NCBI RefSeq assembly: GCF_000739735.1 | Contig: NZ_BBJF01000004.1 | Coordinates: 310,001 to 374,000, forward strand | Direction: 5' to 3' | Length of the DNA: 64,000 nt | DNA from: Paraburkholderia ginsengisoli NBRC 100965 | GTDB taxonomy: Bacteria; Pseudomonadota; Gammaproteobacteria; Burkholderiales; Burkholderiaceae | In this document: positions 11,401 to 25,884 of the stretch, piece after piece | Position numbering within the stretch: position 1 is the first letter of the stretch | Layout of the letters: each line of letters starts with the position of its first letter | Program-made: the position numbers and the translations under genes | The notes under the pieces: model-generated | The model's input: only the letters and a program-made list of their open reading frames with translations | Database searches by the model: none | What the model was told of the DNA's origin: nothing

Positions 11401-11970
11401 CGCAAGTCGTTCCTCGACTCGCAATCGACCGATCTGAACAGCGCGATCGAAACGCTCGAAGACGCAATCCGCAAGATCGACGCGGAAACGCGCACGCTGT
11501 TGCAAGGCACTTTCGACGAAGTGAACCGTCATTTCGGCGAGCTGTTCCCGCGTCTGTTCGGCGGCGGCCAGGCGAAGCTGATCATGACCGGCGACGAGAT
11601 TCTCGACGCCGGCGTACAGGTGATGGCGCAACCGCCGGGCAAGAAGAATTCGACGATTCACCTGCTGTCGGGCGGCGAAAAAGCGTTGACCGCGACCGCG
11701 CTCGTGTTCGCGATGTTCCAGCTGAATCCGGCGCCGTTCTGTCTGCTCGACGAAGTGGATGCGCCGCTCGACGACGCCAACACCGAACGTTTCGCGAACC
11801 TGGTACGGGCGATGTCGGACAAAACCCAGTTCCTGTTCATCTCGCACAACAAGATCGCGATGGAAATGGCACAACAGCTGATCGGCGTGACCATGCAGGA
11901 GCAGGGCGTGTCGCGCATCGTCGCGGTCGACATGGAAACGGCGGCGGGTTTCGCCCAGAATATCGTTTAA
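8452..11970 (+). CDS. smc: Chromosome segregation ATPase SMC
   Basis: This 1,172-residue SMC/condensin subunit organises and segregates the chromosome with ScpA and ScpB. The Walker A motif GPNGCGKSN is at residues 31-39. A long coiled coil runs from about 165 to 500, the flexible hinge lies at about 503-680, and a second coiled coil follows. The ABC signature LLSGGEKALTATAL and Walker B CLLDEVDAPLDDAN are near the C-terminus. I chose GTG 8452 (VRLTSIKLAGFKSF) because it gives the standard N-terminus; the frame upstream encodes an unrelated low-complexity tail. Downstream zipA and ligA on the same strand are typical neighbours in betaproteobacteria. Confidence 0.96.
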   Translation: MRLTSIKLAGFKSFVDPTHFQVPGQLVGVVGPNGCGKSNIIDAVRWVLGESRASELRGESMQDVIFNGSTARKPGSRASVELVFDNADGRAAGQWGQYAEIAVKRVLTRDGTSSYYINNLPARRRDIQDIFLGTGLGPRAYAIIGQGMIARLIEAKPEELRVFLEEAAGVSKYKERRRETENRLHDTRENLTRVEDIVRELGTNLEKLEAQAVVATRYKELQTDGEEKQRLLWLLRKNEAGSEQERQQRAIEQAQIDLEAQTAKLREVEAQLETLRVAHYSASDAMQGAQGALYEANAEVSRLEAEIKFIVESRNRVQAQIAALTAQRGQWQSQAEKAQGDIEDAEEQLAVAEEKAALAEDEAAAKHDALPALEARWRDAQTELNAERGGIAQTEQALKLEAAHQRNADQQLQQLQQRHERLKQEAGGLDAPDEAQLEDLRMQLAEHEEILHDAQARLADAQETLPRLDGERRAAQERVQAESAQIHQLDARLAALKQLQENVQTEGKIQPWLDKHELGGLPRLWKKLHVEAGWENALEAVLRERLAALEVSNLDWVKAFATDAPPAKLAFYAPPAAGQPAAAPPSLRPLLSLVRIDDAGIRAVLNDWLGLAFVADDLQQALGMRSQLPEGGSFVVKSGHVVTRVGVQLYAADSEQAGMLARQQEIENLARQVRAQALLADEAKAAAIRAEAAHTQAAQALTDVRQQAERATQRVHALQMDVLKLTQAHERYTQRSTQIREELAEITAQIEEQRAMRAESEANFERHDGELAELQARFEDHQLAFEALDEELTTARGQARDLDRAATDARFAARNMANRIDELKRSIQVAHEQSERVAASLEDARAELETINEQTAHTGLQDALDIRSAKEEALHAARLELDDLTAKLRAADETRLTAERAQQPLRDRINELQLKEQAARLNGEQFIEQLAAAGVDEAELQAKLTPDMKPSYLQGEVTRINNAITALGPVNMAALDELKAATERKSFLDSQSTDLNSAIETLEDAIRKIDAETRTLLQGTFDEVNRHFGELFPRLFGGGQAKLIMTGDEILDAGVQVMAQPPGKKNSTIHLLSGGEKALTATALVFAMFQLNPAPFCLLDEVDAPLDDANTERFANLVRAMSDKTQFLFISHNKIAMEMAQQLIGVTMQEQGVSRIVAVDMETAAGFAQNIV

Positions 11971-12085
11971 GTTAAAAGCCTTCGCGGGCGACCGCGGTCC
12001 GGCGCAGCGGCTTGATTGACTGGCCGCGCGACAGAGGGAGCGGACGCATCGCCGCGTAGATAGAAGAATTGCTGATGGAGCATGC

Positions 12086-16274
<4,189 letters not shown>

Positions 16275-16338
16275 CGCTGTGGCGATGTGCGTGGCGCGGG
16301 TCGAGCGCGCAACGCTTTAACCGCGCCGATCTTTGAGG

Positions 16339-16376
16339 CAACAAAAAACCCACGCATCTGCGTGGGTTTTTTGTTG
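16339..16376. terminator. Bidirectional terminator between def and the pseudouridine synthase gene
   Basis: Two 18-base arms (CAACAAAAAACCCACGCA and its exact complement) surround a two-base centre. The stem has a GC core (CCCACGC/GCGTGGG) flanked by A6 on one side and T6 on the other, so it can terminate transcripts from either side. It lies between convergent genes. Confidence 0.88.
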
Positions 16377-16420
16377 GGGCGTACGCCTTATCCGTAGCTG
16401 GATGGGCGCTTGCGGCATCG

Positions 16421-18487
16421 TCAGAACTGCTCGTCCGCCGACAGATAGCGCCATTGGCCCGGCGGCAGCGCGCCCAGCATCACGCGACCCATCCGCACCC
16501 GCTTCAGGCCGATCACTTCGAGGCCGACCAGTTCGCACATCCGGCGAATCTGGCGCTTCTTGCCTTCGCGCAGCACGAAGCGTAACTGCTCGCCGTTCTG
16601 CCATTCCACTTGCGCCGGTTTCAGCGGCACGTCGTCGAGCGACAGGCCGTGGCGCAGCAGTTCGAGGCTTTCGGGCGGGAAGTGGCTTTCGACGTCGACG
16701 GTGTGCTCGCCAAAGGCCACGCGCACCAGGTATTCCTTGTCGATCTCCGAATGGCCGCCGATCAACTGCTTGGCGACGCGGCCGTCCTGCGTCAATACCA
16801 GCAGGCCCGTCGAGTCGATGTCCAACCGGCCGGCCGGCGCAAGCTGGCGCAGATGCGCGACCGAGAAACGGATTTCCGAATGGTCGCCTTCCCAGCGATT
16901 TTCCGGCGTGACCAGCGTGATGGCCGGCTGATAGCCGTCCTCCGCCTGGCCGGAGACCAGACCGACCGGCTTGTGAATCAACACCGTCACCTGGCTCGCC
17001 TGCGCGGCTTCGGCTGCCGGGTCAATCTCGATGCGCTGATCCGGACGAACCTTGGTGCCGAGCGTGTCGACGCGTTCGCCGTCCACCAGCACCCAGCCTT
17101 TTTCGATCCACTCGTCGGCTTCGCGACGCGAGCACAGGCCGAGTTCGGACATCAGCTTGGACAGACGCAGCATACCCGGCGCGTCTTCGTAATCGCGACG
17201 CGGGGTGCGCGGCGTGGCATCGGCATCGCGCTCGGCATCGCGGCGTTCGGCGCGGGCCGTCGATGCAGGGCCGCGCGGCTTGTCGGCGCGGGCGGGACGG
17301 TCGTCGCCAAAGCGGCGCGGCGCGGACGGCAGGTTTTTGTCGAAGCCGCGGGCCGGGCGTTCGCTGCGCTCACCGTCGCGTGACGGGCGGGCGGCAAATT
17401 CACGCCTGGCCGGCGCGCGCTCGCCCCGGTCGCCACGGTCGTCACGCGGGGCGTGTGCCGGACGGTCCGAGCGATCGGCGTAGCCGCTTTTCACCGGTTT
17501 TGCGAAGCTGCGTTCGCCGCGTTCGGACGCGCCGCGTTCGCCTTCGAAACGGCGCGGCGCGCTGTCGCTGCGCGGGCCGCGCTCGCCGCCACGGCGCTCT
17601 TGCGGCGCGCCGCGGTCGCTGCCGAAACGGGGACGATTGGAGGCGTCGCGTTCACGACGCTCCGGGCGTTCGCCACGCGCTCCGGCGTCCGACGGACGGC
17701 CGGCGCCCGGACGCGCACCGCTGAACGGACGGCGTTCGCCGTCGTCGCGGCGCGGCGGGCGGTCGCCGACACTGCGCGGGGTGCGTTCGCTGCGATCGCC
17801 CGCACCTTCCGGGCGGCGGGGGGCACGGTCGCCACGATCGCCTGCACCTTCGAAGCGACGGGGTGTGCGCTCACCGCGATCACCGGCACCTTCAAAGCGA
17901 CGGGGTGCGCGTTCGCCACGATCACCTGCACCTTCGAACCGACGCGGCGCACGTTCACCGCGATCGCCGGCACCTTCAGCGCGACGCGGAGCACGTTCAC
18001 CACGATCACCCGCGCCTTCGAAGCGGCGCGGCGCACGCTCACTGCGATCACCTGCACCTTCGAACCGACGCGGAGCGCGTTCACCGCGATCGCCCGCACC
18101 TTCAGCGCGACGCGGAGCACGTTCACCACGCTCGCCGCCGCCCGCACCTTCGAACCTGCGCGGCGCACCGCCGGCCCCTTCGCGGCGTGGCGGCCGATCC
18201 GACGGCGCGCCGCGCGGTCCGCGCGGCGCGCCCGCATCCCGCTCGCGCGAAAACGATCCTTCAGCGCGCGGCGCGCGTGCGCCGCCACCCGCGGGCTTAC
18301 CGCCCGCCGGCCGCTTGCCGCCGCCCGCTGCGCCAGCGCCTTCACCCCGCGCGCCGCTGAAACCCGCCGTCGACGGTTTCGGTCCCGCCGGGCGCGTCGG
18401 CTTACGCGCCGACGTGCTACCGGTACGGACAGGGGCGCGTTCGGACGAAGCCGGCCGCGGGTGCTTGGCTGTTAATTTGACTCGCAT
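16421..18487 (-). CDS. 23S rRNA pseudouridine synthase (RsuA/RluF type) with long repetitive N-terminus
   Basis: This 688-residue protein has its catalytic part in residues 439-688 only. An S4 RNA-binding domain ([20 protein letters not shown]) is followed by a pseudouridine synthase domain with [14 protein letters not shown], where D556 is the expected catalytic Asp. The segment [16 protein letters not shown] and the ending LSADEQF look closer to RluF (23S U2604) than to RluB, but the exact target base is uncertain. Residues 1-438 are disordered, rich in Arg, Gly, Glu, Asp and Pro, and include nine tandem copies of about 14 residues (108-238). RsuA/RluF enzymes are normally 230-330 residues. 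The ATG at 18487 lies 6 bases after the glnD stop. Confidence 0.88.
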   Translation of the reverse strand: MRVKLTAKHPRPASSERAPVRTGSTSARKPTRPAGPKPSTAGFSGARGEGAGAAGGGKRPAGGKPAGGGARAPRAEGSFSRERDAGAPRGPRGAPSDRPPRREGAGGAPRRFEGAGGGERGERAPRRAEGAGDRGERAPRRFEGAGDRSERAPRRFEGAGDRGERAPRRAEGAGDRGERAPRRFEGAGDRGERAPRRFEGAGDRGERTPRRFEGAGDRGDRAPRRPEGAGDRSERTPRSVGDRPPRRDDGERRPFSGARPGAGRPSDAGARGERPERRERDASNRPRFGSDRGAPQERRGGERGPRSDSAPRRFEGERGASERGERSFAKPVKSGYADRSDRPAHAPRDDRGDRGERAPARREFAARPSRDGERSERPARGFDKNLPSAPRRFGDDRPARADKPRGPASTARAERRDAERDADATPRTPRRDYEDAPGMLRLSKLMSELGLCSRREADEWIEKGWVLVDGERVDTLGTKVRPDQRIEIDPAAEAAQASQVTVLIHKPVGLVSGQAEDGYQPAITLVTPENRWEGDHSEIRFSVAHLRQLAPAGRLDIDSTGLLVLTQDGRVAKQLIGGHSEIDKEYLVRVAFGEHTVDVESHFPPESLELLRHGLSLDDVPLKPAQVEWQNGEQLRFVLREGKKRQIRRMCELVGLEVIGLKRVRMGRVMLGALPPGQWRYLSADEQF
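17774..18166 (-). repeat. Tandem 42-base repeat inside the pseudouridine synthase gene
   Basis: About nine units encode [14 protein letters not shown] with variants (F to A or P, G to S, E to D, A to T). The first unit has two extra residues. Units differ at the DNA level, so the array is not a fresh duplication, but it could still slip and change length between strains. Confidence 0.9.
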
Positions 18488-18493
18488 GAAATC

Positions 18494-21073
18494 TCACACT
18501 GCAATCGCGCGCAGCAGTTCGGTCTCGACCTGAATTTGCAGGCGGTTGTCCGACAGACCGTGCCCGTCCAGCAGGAACACGTCTTCGACGCGTTCGCCGA
18601 GCGTATTGATCCGCGCCGACGCGACGCCGACCCGGTGCTCGGCCAGCACGCGCGCGATCGAATAAAGAAGGCCTGGCCGGTCGTTCGCCGACACGGACAG
18701 GATGTAGTATTGGCCGCGCTCGTCGGCCCGAAGATCGACGCGCGGCGTAACAGGGAAGGTCCGCGACAGCCGCGACAAGCGGCCTTTCGACGGTCCCGGC
18801 AACAGGGTTCCGTGGCCCGTGAGGCGTGCGGTCAGTTCCTGCTCGACCAGATTCGCGATATCGCGATAATGCACGTCTTCTTCGGTATGCGCGACGAGGA
18901 AATTATCGAGCGCATAGCCGTGACGGGTCGTGCTGACCCGTGCATCCAGCACCGACAGGCTGTTGCGGTCGAAATACGCGCAAATGCCGGCGAACAGATC
19001 GGGCTGATCCTTCACGTACACCAGCACCTGCAGCGCCTCGCCGATCGGCGACGGGCGAGCCCGCACGATCGGTGTGGGCGTTTCGACATGGCGGTACAGC
19101 ACGCGTGTTTGCCATGCGATGTCCGCCGCGTCGTGGCGCAGGAAGTAGCCGATGTCGAGCTTGTCCCACAGCGCCTTTTGCGCGCCTTCCGGCACGGTTT
19201 CGAGGCGCAGCAGCGCGAGCGCTTCCTCCTGGCGGGACTTCAGCTCCGAATGCGCGTCCGGCCGCGCGCCGCCCAGCACGGCCAGCGTTGCGCGATACAG
19301 GTCCTCGAGCAGCTTGCCTTTCCACGTGTTCCAGACTTTCGGGCTGGTGCCGCGAATGTCGGCCACGGTCAGCAGATAGAGCGCGGTCAGGCGGCGCTCG
19401 GTGCCGACCAGTTCGGCAAAGCGCTTGATGACTTCCGGGTCGCTCGTGTCCTGCTTCTGTGCGACCTGGCTCATCGTCAGATGCTGCTGCACCAGCCACA
19501 CGACCAGTTCGCCGTCGTCGCCCTCGATGCCGTGGTGGCGGCAGAAGCGCCGCGCGTCGACCATGCCGAGCGTGGAGTGATCGCCGCCGCGGCCCTTGGC
19601 GATGTCGTGGAAAAGCGCGGCCACATACAGCACCCACGGCCGGTCGAAGTTGACGATCAACTGGCTGCAGAACGGATATTCGTGCGCGTGCTCGGCCACC
19701 GCGAAGCGGCGCAGATTGCGCAGCACCATCAGGATGTGCTGGTCGACGGTGTAGACGTGATACAGGTCATGCTGCATCTGTCCGACGATACGGCGGAAAT
19801 TCAGCAGATAGCGCCCGAGCACGCTCGTCTGGTTCATCAGGCGCAACGCGTGCGTAATGCCGGCCGGCTGCTTCAGGATCGCCATGAAGAGGCGCCGGTT
19901 TTCCGGGTCGCGCCGCCAGTGCTGGTCCATCACGTCGCGCGCGTTGTAGATCGCGCGCAGCGTGCGCGCCGACAGGCCCTTCACGCCCGGCGTCTGCTCG
20001 TACAGCAGGAAGGCTTCGAGGATCGCGTTCGGCTCGCGCTGGAATACGTCGTCGCTGGCGATTTCAAGCATTCCCTGCTTTTCGACGAAGCGCTCCGACA
20101 GCACGCGTGTAATGCCGCTCGTGCTAGGGAAGAGCTGTGCCTCGATGTTCTGGATCAGGATCGTGGCGAGCTGCGTGACGGCCTTGGCGGACCAGTAATA
20201 GCGGCGCATCAGCTGTTCGCTCGCGCGCTTGGTGACGGTCGGCTTGTAGCCGAAGCTCTCGGCCACCGGCGTCTGCAGGTCGAACACCATGATGTCCTGA
20301 CGACGCCCGGCGATCACATGCAGCCGCGCGCGCAGCGATTTCAGAAAGCTTTCGTTGCGGCGCAGTTCGCGCGCCTCGCGCTCGGTAATCAGCCCGCGCG
20401 CTTCGAGTTCGCGCCAGCTGCTGCCAAAACCGGCCGCCTGGGTGATCCACAGAATCAGCTGGAGATCGCGCAGGCCGCCCGGACTTTCCTTGATGTTGGG
20501 TTCGAGCGCGTACGGCGTGTCCTGAAACTTGGCGTGACGCTGGCGCATTTCCAGCACTTTCGCCTGAAAGAACGCCTTCGGGTCGAGCGCCGCGCGGTAG
20601 CGGACCGCGAAGTCGTCAAACAGCGCCGCGCTGCCCGTGATGCGCCGCGCTTCCAGCAGCGAGGTGCGCACGGTGACGTCGTTGGCGGCTTCCTCGATGC
20701 ATTGCGACACGCTGCGCACGCTGCTGCCGAGTTCCAGCCCGAGATCCCACGCGAGGCTGATGAAGCGCTCGATGCGCGCTTCCAGATGGTCGAGCGGCGC
20801 GTCGGGCAGCAACACCAGAATGTCGATGTCGGAGTGCGGCGCCAGTTCGCCCCGCCCATAGCCGCCGACAGCCAGCAGCGCCAGTTCGTCGGGCAATTCG
20901 CAGGTGTCCCAGGCGGCGCGCAGCGAGTCGTCCGTGGCGCGCGCGAGGGCGGCCATCAACGCATCGACGTTGGTGGCCGTTTTGAAGCGTTCCAGCAACT
21001 GGGCTTTGGCCACTTTGTAGTCCGCCTTTAGCGACGTGGCATGGGATTGGGCGACGACTGGAACACTACTCAT
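18494..21073 (-). CDS. glnD: PII uridylyltransferase / uridylyl-removing enzyme GlnD
   Basis: This 859-residue bifunctional nitrogen sensor uridylylates PII proteins when glutamine is low and removes UMP when it is high. The nucleotidyltransferase motif [19 protein letters not shown] is at about residues 70-88. The HD hydrolase motif [15 protein letters not shown] lies near residue 490, and two ACT glutamine-sensing domains occupy the last 180 residues. The length fits the family (850-890). It starts 31 bases after the map stop and probably shares its transcript. Confidence 0.96.
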   Translation of the reverse strand: MSSVPVVAQSHATSLKADYKVAKAQLLERFKTATNVDALMAALARATDDSLRAAWDTCELPDELALLAVGGYGRGELAPHSDIDILVLLPDAPLDHLEARIERFISLAWDLGLELGSSVRSVSQCIEEAANDVTVRTSLLEARRITGSAALFDDFAVRYRAALDPKAFFQAKVLEMRQRHAKFQDTPYALEPNIKESPGGLRDLQLILWITQAAGFGSSWRELEARGLITEREARELRRNESFLKSLRARLHVIAGRRQDIMVFDLQTPVAESFGYKPTVTKRASEQLMRRYYWSAKAVTQLATILIQNIEAQLFPSTSGITRVLSERFVEKQGMLEIASDDVFQREPNAILEAFLLYEQTPGVKGLSARTLRAIYNARDVMDQHWRRDPENRRLFMAILKQPAGITHALRLMNQTSVLGRYLLNFRRIVGQMQHDLYHVYTVDQHILMVLRNLRRFAVAEHAHEYPFCSQLIVNFDRPWVLYVAALFHDIAKGRGGDHSTLGMVDARRFCRHHGIEGDDGELVVWLVQQHLTMSQVAQKQDTSDPEVIKRFAELVGTERRLTALYLLTVADIRGTSPKVWNTWKGKLLEDLYRATLAVLGGARPDAHSELKSRQEEALALLRLETVPEGAQKALWDKLDIGYFLRHDAADIAWQTRVLYRHVETPTPIVRARPSPIGEALQVLVYVKDQPDLFAGICAYFDRNSLSVLDARVSTTRHGYALDNFLVAHTEEDVHYRDIANLVEQELTARLTGHGTLLPGPSKGRLSRLSRTFPVTPRVDLRADERGQYYILSVSANDRPGLLYSIARVLAEHRVGVASARINTLGERVEDVFLLDGHGLSDNRLQIQVETELLRAIAV

Positions 21074-21104
21074 TGGCAGGGTGGGCGGTAAGGTCGAAAG
21101 TCGG

Positions 21105-21917
21105 TCAGGCCGTAGTGGCCGCGACGACCGGCGGCCGCGCCGGCGTGAGCGCGGACACGGTCAGCACGTCGTAGCCGGTTTCCGTGACGAGCACGGTGTG
21201 CTCCCACTGCGCCGACAGGCTGCGGTCCTTGGTCTTGACGGTCCACTGATCAGGCATGGTGCGGATGTCGCGACGGCCGGCGTTGATCATCGGCTCGATC
21301 GTGAAGATCATGCCGGCCTGCAGTTCGAGGCCGGTGCCGGGACGGCCGTAGTGCAGAATCTGCGGGTCTTCGTGGAACACCGTGCCGATGCCGTGGCCGC
21401 AATACTCGCGCACCACGCTGTAGCCCTGGCTTTCAGCATGCTTCTGGATCGCGTAGCCGATGTCGCCCAGATGCGCGCCGGGGCGGACCTGGTCGATGCC
21501 GAGCCACATGCATTCGAAGGTGGTCTGAACGAGGCGCTTCGCGAGAATCGACCCTTCGCCGACGATGAACATGCGGCTCGTGTCGCCGAAATAGCCTTCC
21601 TTGATGACGGTGACGTCGATGTTCAGCGCGTCGCCGTTTTTCAGCGTCTTGTCGCCGGGGATGCCGTGGCAGATCACGTCGTTGACGGAAATGCAGGTGG
21701 CTTTCGGGTAGGGCGGGTAGCCGGGCGGCTGATAATTCAGCGGCGCCGGGACCGTGCCCTGTTCCTTCAGCATGTATTCGTGGCACAGACGGTCGAGTTC
21801 GCCGGTCGTGACGCCGGCCTTGACGAAAGGCGTGATGTAGTCGAGCACTTCGCTCGCGAGCCTGCAGGCGACGCGCATCTGCGCGATATCGTGTTCGTTT
21901 TTGAGCGTAATAGCCAT
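21105..21917 (-). CDS. map: Methionine aminopeptidase type I
   Basis: This 270-residue metallopeptidase removes the initiator Met after deformylation. Motifs: HGIPGD, the metal-ligand Asp in [41 protein letters not shown] and the final Glu in [10 protein letters not shown]. The start at 21917 ([15 protein letters not shown]) is the usual one; an in-frame ATG slightly upstream adds seven unlikely residues. It diverges from rpsB, the common arrangement in proteobacteria. Confidence 0.95.
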   Translation of the reverse strand: MAITLKNEHDIAQMRVACRLASEVLDYITPFVKAGVTTGELDRLCHEYMLKEQGTVPAPLNYQPPGYPPYPKATCISVNDVICHGIPGDKTLKNGDALNIDVTVIKEGYFGDTSRMFIVGEGSILAKRLVQTTFECMWLGIDQVRPGAHLGDIGYAIQKHAESQGYSVVREYCGHGIGTVFHEDPQILHYGRPGTGLELQAGMIFTIEPMINAGRRDIRTMPDQWTVKTKDRSLSAQWEHTVLVTETGYDVLTVSALTPARPPVVAATTA

Positions 21918-21949
21918 GAGTCGGGCCTGAAAATGCAAAATATGGCGGG

Positions 21950-21958
21950 ATTATCGCA
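21950..21958 (-). promoter_or_regulatory. Probable map promoter, extended -10
   Basis: The minus strand reads TGCGATAAT, an extended -10 element, about 33 bases upstream of the map ATG. No clear -35 hexamer accompanies it. Confidence 0.45.
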
Positions 21959-22058
21959 CCATATTCCGGCCGTCGCAGGCTTTTGCGGCGGGGCTTGCGC
22001 GTTTTGCCGGCGCTCGCGGGTGCAACCCGCCGCGGCAAACCGGAGCTACCGGGGCAGG

Positions 22059-22088
22059 TTGAGTCAGCCGATAGTCGCGTGCTATAAT
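22059..22088 (+). promoter_or_regulatory. rpsB promoter
   Basis: TTGAGT (22059-22064) and a perfect TATAAT (22083-22088) are 18 bases apart. Transcription would start near 22095, giving a leader of about 230 bases before rpsB. Confidence 0.7.
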
Positions 22089-22135
22089 CTTTGGCTAGGT
22101 CGATCTATGTCCTCTTTCATTGCCCGTATGGATGT

Positions 22136-22195
22136 CTCATAGGGAGGCGGGTGGCAGGAAAGGCTTCTCATAACGCCGGTTGCCTGCGCTATGAG
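22136..22195 (+). promoter_or_regulatory. rpsB leader hairpin
   Basis: CTCATAG (22136-22142) pairs with CTATGAG (22189-22195), and inside it GCAGG (22154-22158) pairs with CCTGC (22183-22187). The predicted transcript includes this stem. In enterobacteria S2 represses its own mRNA through a structured leader; whether this leader does the same is inference. Confidence 0.4.
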
Positions 22196-22323
22196 GTAAG
22201 GCGGTACCCAGGCAGCAAACTCGCAAGCCGGCGCACCCAGGGTGTCCGTCGCGTTCCAGCCAAAGAAGGCGGGCGCGGCCGATACGGCAGCCGGCTTAAG
22301 ACCCAACCCTCGCGGAGATTTTC

Positions 22324-23076
22324 ATGGCAGTTACCATGCGTCAAATGCTGGAAGCCGGTGTCCACTTCGGTCACCAAACGCGCTTCTGGAACCCGAAGAT
22401 GGCCCCCTTCATTTTCGGTCATCGCAACAAGATTCACATCATCAACCTCGAAAAGACGCTGCCGATGTACAACGACGCGCTGAAGTACGCGCGTCAACTG
22501 GCAGCGAATCGCGGCACGATCCTGTTCGTCGGCACGAAGCGTCAATCGCGCGACACGATCGCTGAAGAAGCGCAACGCGCTGGCATGCCGTTCGTCAACG
22601 CACGCTGGCTCGGCGGCATGCTGACCAACTTCAAGACGCTGAAGGTTTCGATCAAGCGCCTGAAGGACATGGAAGCGGCGCTGGAAGCAGGCGAAACCGA
22701 ACGCATGAGCAAGAAGGAAGCGCTGCTGTTCGAACGCGAAATGGCCAAGCTGCAGAAGTCGATCGGCGGCGTGAAGGACATGGGCGGCATTCCGGACGCG
22801 ATCTTCGTGGTCGACGTCGGCTACCACAAGATTGCCGTCACCGAAGCGAACAAGCTCGGCATTCCGGTCATCGCAGTGGTCGACACGAACCACTCGCCGG
22901 AAGGCATCGACTACGTGATCCCGGGTAACGACGACGCATCGAAGGCTGTCGCTCTGTACACGGCTGGCGTGGCGGACGCGATCCTCGAAGGCCGTGCGAA
23001 CGCGGTCAACGAAGTGGTGCAGGCTGCACGTGGCGACAACGGCGACGAGTTCGTCGAGGTCAACTCGGAAGCGTAA
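22324..23076 (+). CDS. rpsB: Ribosomal protein S2
   Basis: This 250-residue component of the small ribosomal subunit starts [20 protein letters not shown] and contains the family segments [29 protein letters not shown] and [27 protein letters not shown]. It starts a long plus-strand cluster. A terminator hairpin lies between it and tsf, so part of the transcription probably ends there, which would let S2 and EF-Ts be made in different amounts. Confidence 0.98.
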   Translation: MAVTMRQMLEAGVHFGHQTRFWNPKMAPFIFGHRNKIHIINLEKTLPMYNDALKYARQLAANRGTILFVGTKRQSRDTIAEEAQRAGMPFVNARWLGGMLTNFKTLKVSIKRLKDMEAALEAGETERMSKKEALLFEREMAKLQKSIGGVKDMGGIPDAIFVVDVGYHKIAVTEANKLGIPVIAVVDTNHSPEGIDYVIPGNDDASKAVALYTAGVADAILEGRANAVNEVVQAARGDNGDEFVEVNSEA

Positions 23077-23094
23077 AGCTGCCCCGTGTCCGGC

Positions 23095-23128
23095 AAAAAA
23101 GGGGGCTTTCTACAGGCCCCCTTTTTTT
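23095..23128 (+). terminator. Intrinsic terminator between rpsB and tsf
   Basis: AAAAAAGGGGGC and GCCCCCTTTTTT form a 12-bp stem with a nine-base loop, followed by T7. It lies 18 bases after the rpsB stop and is a classic Rho-independent terminator or attenuator. Confidence 0.85.
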
Positions 23129-23270
23129 AAGTCGCGACATTGTAGTAGGGCGCTGCAGGCGGTGCCCAACACGTTGTCCGTAAAAAATACGCGGCAACGC
23201 TGAAACGAATTCTTGCCGCCGGTATCGAAGTGCGGGCGGCGTGTGACAGACGGAACTCAAGGAGCAAATG

Positions 23271-24152
23271 ATGGCGGCAATTACCGCAAGCATGGTTGCA
23301 GAACTGCGCGCAAAGACCGACGCGCCGATGATGGAATGCAAGAAGGCGCTGACGGAAGCCGACGGCGACATGGCGCGCGCTGAAGAGCTGCTGCGCGTGA
23401 AGCTGGGCAACAAGGCCAGCAAGGCAGCGTCGCGCGTGACGGCTGAAGGCGTGGTCGCATCGTTTATCGGCGGCAACGCGGGTTCGCTGGTCGAGCTGAA
23501 CTGCGAAACCGACTTCGTTTCGAAGAACGACGACTTCCTGGCTTTCTCGAAGAAGATCGCCGAACTGGTCGCTGCACAAAATCCGGCTGACGTCGCTGCT
23601 CTGTCGGCGCTGCCGCTGGACGGCTCGACGGTCGACGCAGTGCGCCTCGCGCTGGTCGGCAAGATCGGTGAAAACCTGTCGATCCGCCGCTTCGTGCGCT
23701 TCGACACGGCTAACAAGCTGGCAGCGTACCTGCACGGCACGCGTATCGGCGTGCTGGTCGAGTACGCCGGCGCGGACGAGCAGGTCGGCAAGGACGTGGC
23801 GATGCACATCGCTGCAATGAAGCCGGTTTCGCTGTCGTCGGACGACGTGCCGGAGGACCTGATTGCCAAGGAACGCAGCATCGCTGAACAGAAGGCCGCC
23901 GAATCGGGCAAGCCGGCTGAAATCGTCGCCAAGATGGTCGACGGCAGCGTGCAGAAGTATCTGAAGGAAGTGTCGCTGCTGAACCAGACGTTCGTTAAGA
24001 ACGACAAGCAGACGATCGAACAGATGCTGAAGGCTGGCAACGCGAGCGTGCAGAAGTTCGCGCTGTTCGTGGTCGGCGAAGGCATCGAGAAGAAGCAGGA
24101 CGACTTCGCAGCAGAAGTGGCCGCGCAAGTCGCTGCTGCAAAGCAACAATAA
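23271..24152 (+). CDS. tsf: Elongation factor Ts
   Basis: This 293-residue protein is the GDP/GTP exchange factor for EF-Tu. The N-terminal UBA-like segment and motif [15 protein letters not shown] are followed by [17 protein letters not shown], both family signatures. Two ATGs are adjacent at 23268 and 23271. The AAGGAG ribosome site ends at 23264, so the second ATG has the better spacing (six bases) and gives the usual [12 protein letters not shown] start. Confidence 0.97.
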   Translation: MAAITASMVAELRAKTDAPMMECKKALTEADGDMARAEELLRVKLGNKASKAASRVTAEGVVASFIGGNAGSLVELNCETDFVSKNDDFLAFSKKIAELVAAQNPADVAALSALPLDGSTVDAVRLALVGKIGENLSIRRFVRFDTANKLAAYLHGTRIGVLVEYAGADEQVGKDVAMHIAAMKPVSLSSDDVPEDLIAKERSIAEQKAAESGKPAEIVAKMVDGSVQKYLKEVSLLNQTFVKNDKQTIEQMLKAGNASVQKFALFVVGEGIEKKQDDFAAEVAAQVAAAKQQ

Positions 24153-24296
24153 GTCTCACCCAAGCTTCACGTAGTACTGTTGGACCCGCGGCGGAGCAAG
24201 ACTTTGCCGCGGTCGGCAGCGCCGCAAGGCTGCGCGCGGGTTGACCCTCGCGGCGCAGCCGTCGGCGGACCTTGGGGTCCGTCAATTTGGCGGTGC

Positions 24297-24326
24297 TTGC
24301 CCGAATCAGCGTTTCACCCCTACATT
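24297..24326 (+). promoter_or_regulatory. Possible pyrH promoter
   Basis: TTGCCC (24297-24302) and TACATT (24321-24326) are 18 bases apart, about 45 bases before the pyrH start. The match is moderate. The 217-base gap after tsf makes an internal promoter plausible. Confidence 0.3.
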
Positions 24327-24369
24327 AGTCCCTTGTTGTTGCCCTGTTCTGCGCGATCTGGATACCCCT

Positions 24370-25083
24370 ATGCCCACTGCCTACAAACGCGTCCTGCTCA
24401 AACTCTCCGGTGAAGCTCTGATGGGCGACGATGCCTTCGGCATCAATCGCGCGACCATCGAACGAATGGTGGCGGACGTGGCCGAAGTGGTCCGTCTCGG
24501 AACGCAGCTGGCCGTGGTGATCGGCGGTGGCAATATCTTCCGTGGCGTCGCGGGCGGCGCGGCCGGTATGGATCGCGCCACGGCCGACTACATGGGCATG
24601 CTGGCCACGATGATGAACGCGCTGGCGCTGCAGGACGCGATGCGCCACGCGGGTATCGAAGCGCGCGTGCAATCGGCGCTACGCATGGACCAGGTGGTCG
24701 AGCCGTACATCCGGCCCCGCGCGATTCGCCAGCTCGAAGAAGGCAAAGTCGTGATTTTCGCGGCCGGCACCGGCAACCCGTTCTTCACGACCGACACGGC
24801 CGCCGCGCTGCGCGGCTCGGAAATCGGTGCGGAAGTCGTGCTGAAGGCAACCAAGGTGGACGGCGTTTATTCGGCCGATCCCAAGAAAGATCCGAGCGCG
24901 ACCCGCTACACCACGATCAGCTTCGACGAGGCGATCGGCCGCAATCTGCAGGTGATGGACGCGACTGCGTTCGCGCTGTGCCGCGACCAGAAGCTGCCGA
25001 TCCGCGTTTTTTCGATCGTCAAGCCGGGCGCGCTCAAGCGCATCGTACAAGGCGAGGACGAAGGTACGCTCGTCCACGTGTAA
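24370..25083 (+). CDS. pyrH: UMP kinase
   Basis: This 237-residue amino-acid-kinase-fold enzyme phosphorylates UMP to UDP in pyrimidine synthesis. It shows [22 protein letters not shown] and [16 protein letters not shown]. The ATG at 24370 ([12 protein letters not shown]) gives the family length; the frame extends upstream without conserved sequence. The neighbours rpsB, tsf and frr are near-universal. Confidence 0.97.
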   Translation: MPTAYKRVLLKLSGEALMGDDAFGINRATIERMVADVAEVVRLGTQLAVVIGGGNIFRGVAGGAAGMDRATADYMGMLATMMNALALQDAMRHAGIEARVQSALRMDQVVEPYIRPRAIRQLEEGKVVIFAAGTGNPFFTTDTAAALRGSEIGAEVVLKATKVDGVYSADPKKDPSATRYTTISFDEAIGRNLQVMDATAFALCRDQKLPIRVFSIVKPGALKRIVQGEDEGTLVHV

Positions 25084-25181
25084 ACTCTCGTTCACATAAC
25101 GTGGGCTTTAACGCGGGTCCAGGCCGCCGCCTATCGCGCGCTGGCCGGCTCGCACCGTTTTGAAGGTTCGGAGGTTTAAAA

Positions 25182-25742
25182 ATGTCTGTGGCTGATATCA
25201 GGAAGGGCGCTGAACAAAAGATGCAGCGCTCCATCGACGCGTTCAAGAACGACCTGTCGAAGATCCGCACGGGCCGTGCGCACACGGGCCTGCTCGATCA
25301 CATCCAGTGCGACTACTACGGTTCGCCGGTGCCGATCTCGCAGGTCGCGAACCTGACGCTGATCGACGCACGCACGATCGGCGTGCAGCCGTGGGAAAAG
25401 AAGATGGTCCAGGTCGTCGAAAAGGCGATCCGCGAGTCGGACCTCGGTCTGAACCCGGCCACGCAAGGCGACGTGATCCGCGTACCGATGCCCGCACTGA
25501 CCGAAGAGCGCCGCCGCGAACTGACCAAGGTGGTCAAGAGCGAAGCGGAAACGGCCAAGGTTGCGGTCCGCAACTTGCGTCGCGACGCCAACGAGCAACT
25601 GAAAAAGCTCGTGAAAGACAAGGAAATTTCGGAAGACGACGAGCGTCGTGCAGGCGACGACGTTCAGAAGCTGACAGACAAGTTTGTCGCTGAAATCGAC
25701 AAACTCGTCGTGACGAAAGAAGCCGAGATCATGACGGTCTGA
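25182..25742 (+). CDS. frr: Ribosome recycling factor
   Basis: This 186-residue protein works with EF-G to split post-termination ribosomes. It has a three-helix-bundle domain with [15 protein letters not shown] and a beta-rich insert ([14 protein letters not shown]). The segment [24 protein letters not shown] is typical. It follows pyrH by 98 bases. Confidence 0.97.
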
Positions 25743-25884
25743 GGCCGACCGGCTCCCGGGAAAGCGGCGGGTTGTCCCACGTTTTCCTCTCCCTGGGAAG
25801 AGGCTGGCGCGAAACGCCGGGTTGGGAGCCACTCAGCACCTTCACGATTTCCACTTCTTTATTTGCAGTCACTGTCCAACGGCC

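Larger units (their letters stand above)
21918..22323. other. Divergent control region between map and rpsB
   Basis: These 406 bases hold an extended -10 for map on the minus strand, a strong rpsB promoter at 22059-22088 and an rpsB leader of about 230 bases with a hairpin. No protein frame here is convincing. Confidence 0.7.

Noticed and set aside
17774..18166. CRISPR-like array
   Set aside because: The units are contiguous coding repeats of 42 bases with no spacers between identical repeats and no cas genes nearby.
17491..18533. Repetitive plus-strand frames opposite the pseudouridine synthase repeats
   Set aside because: They are reverse-complement images of the 42-base repeat array, without any independent sign of translation.
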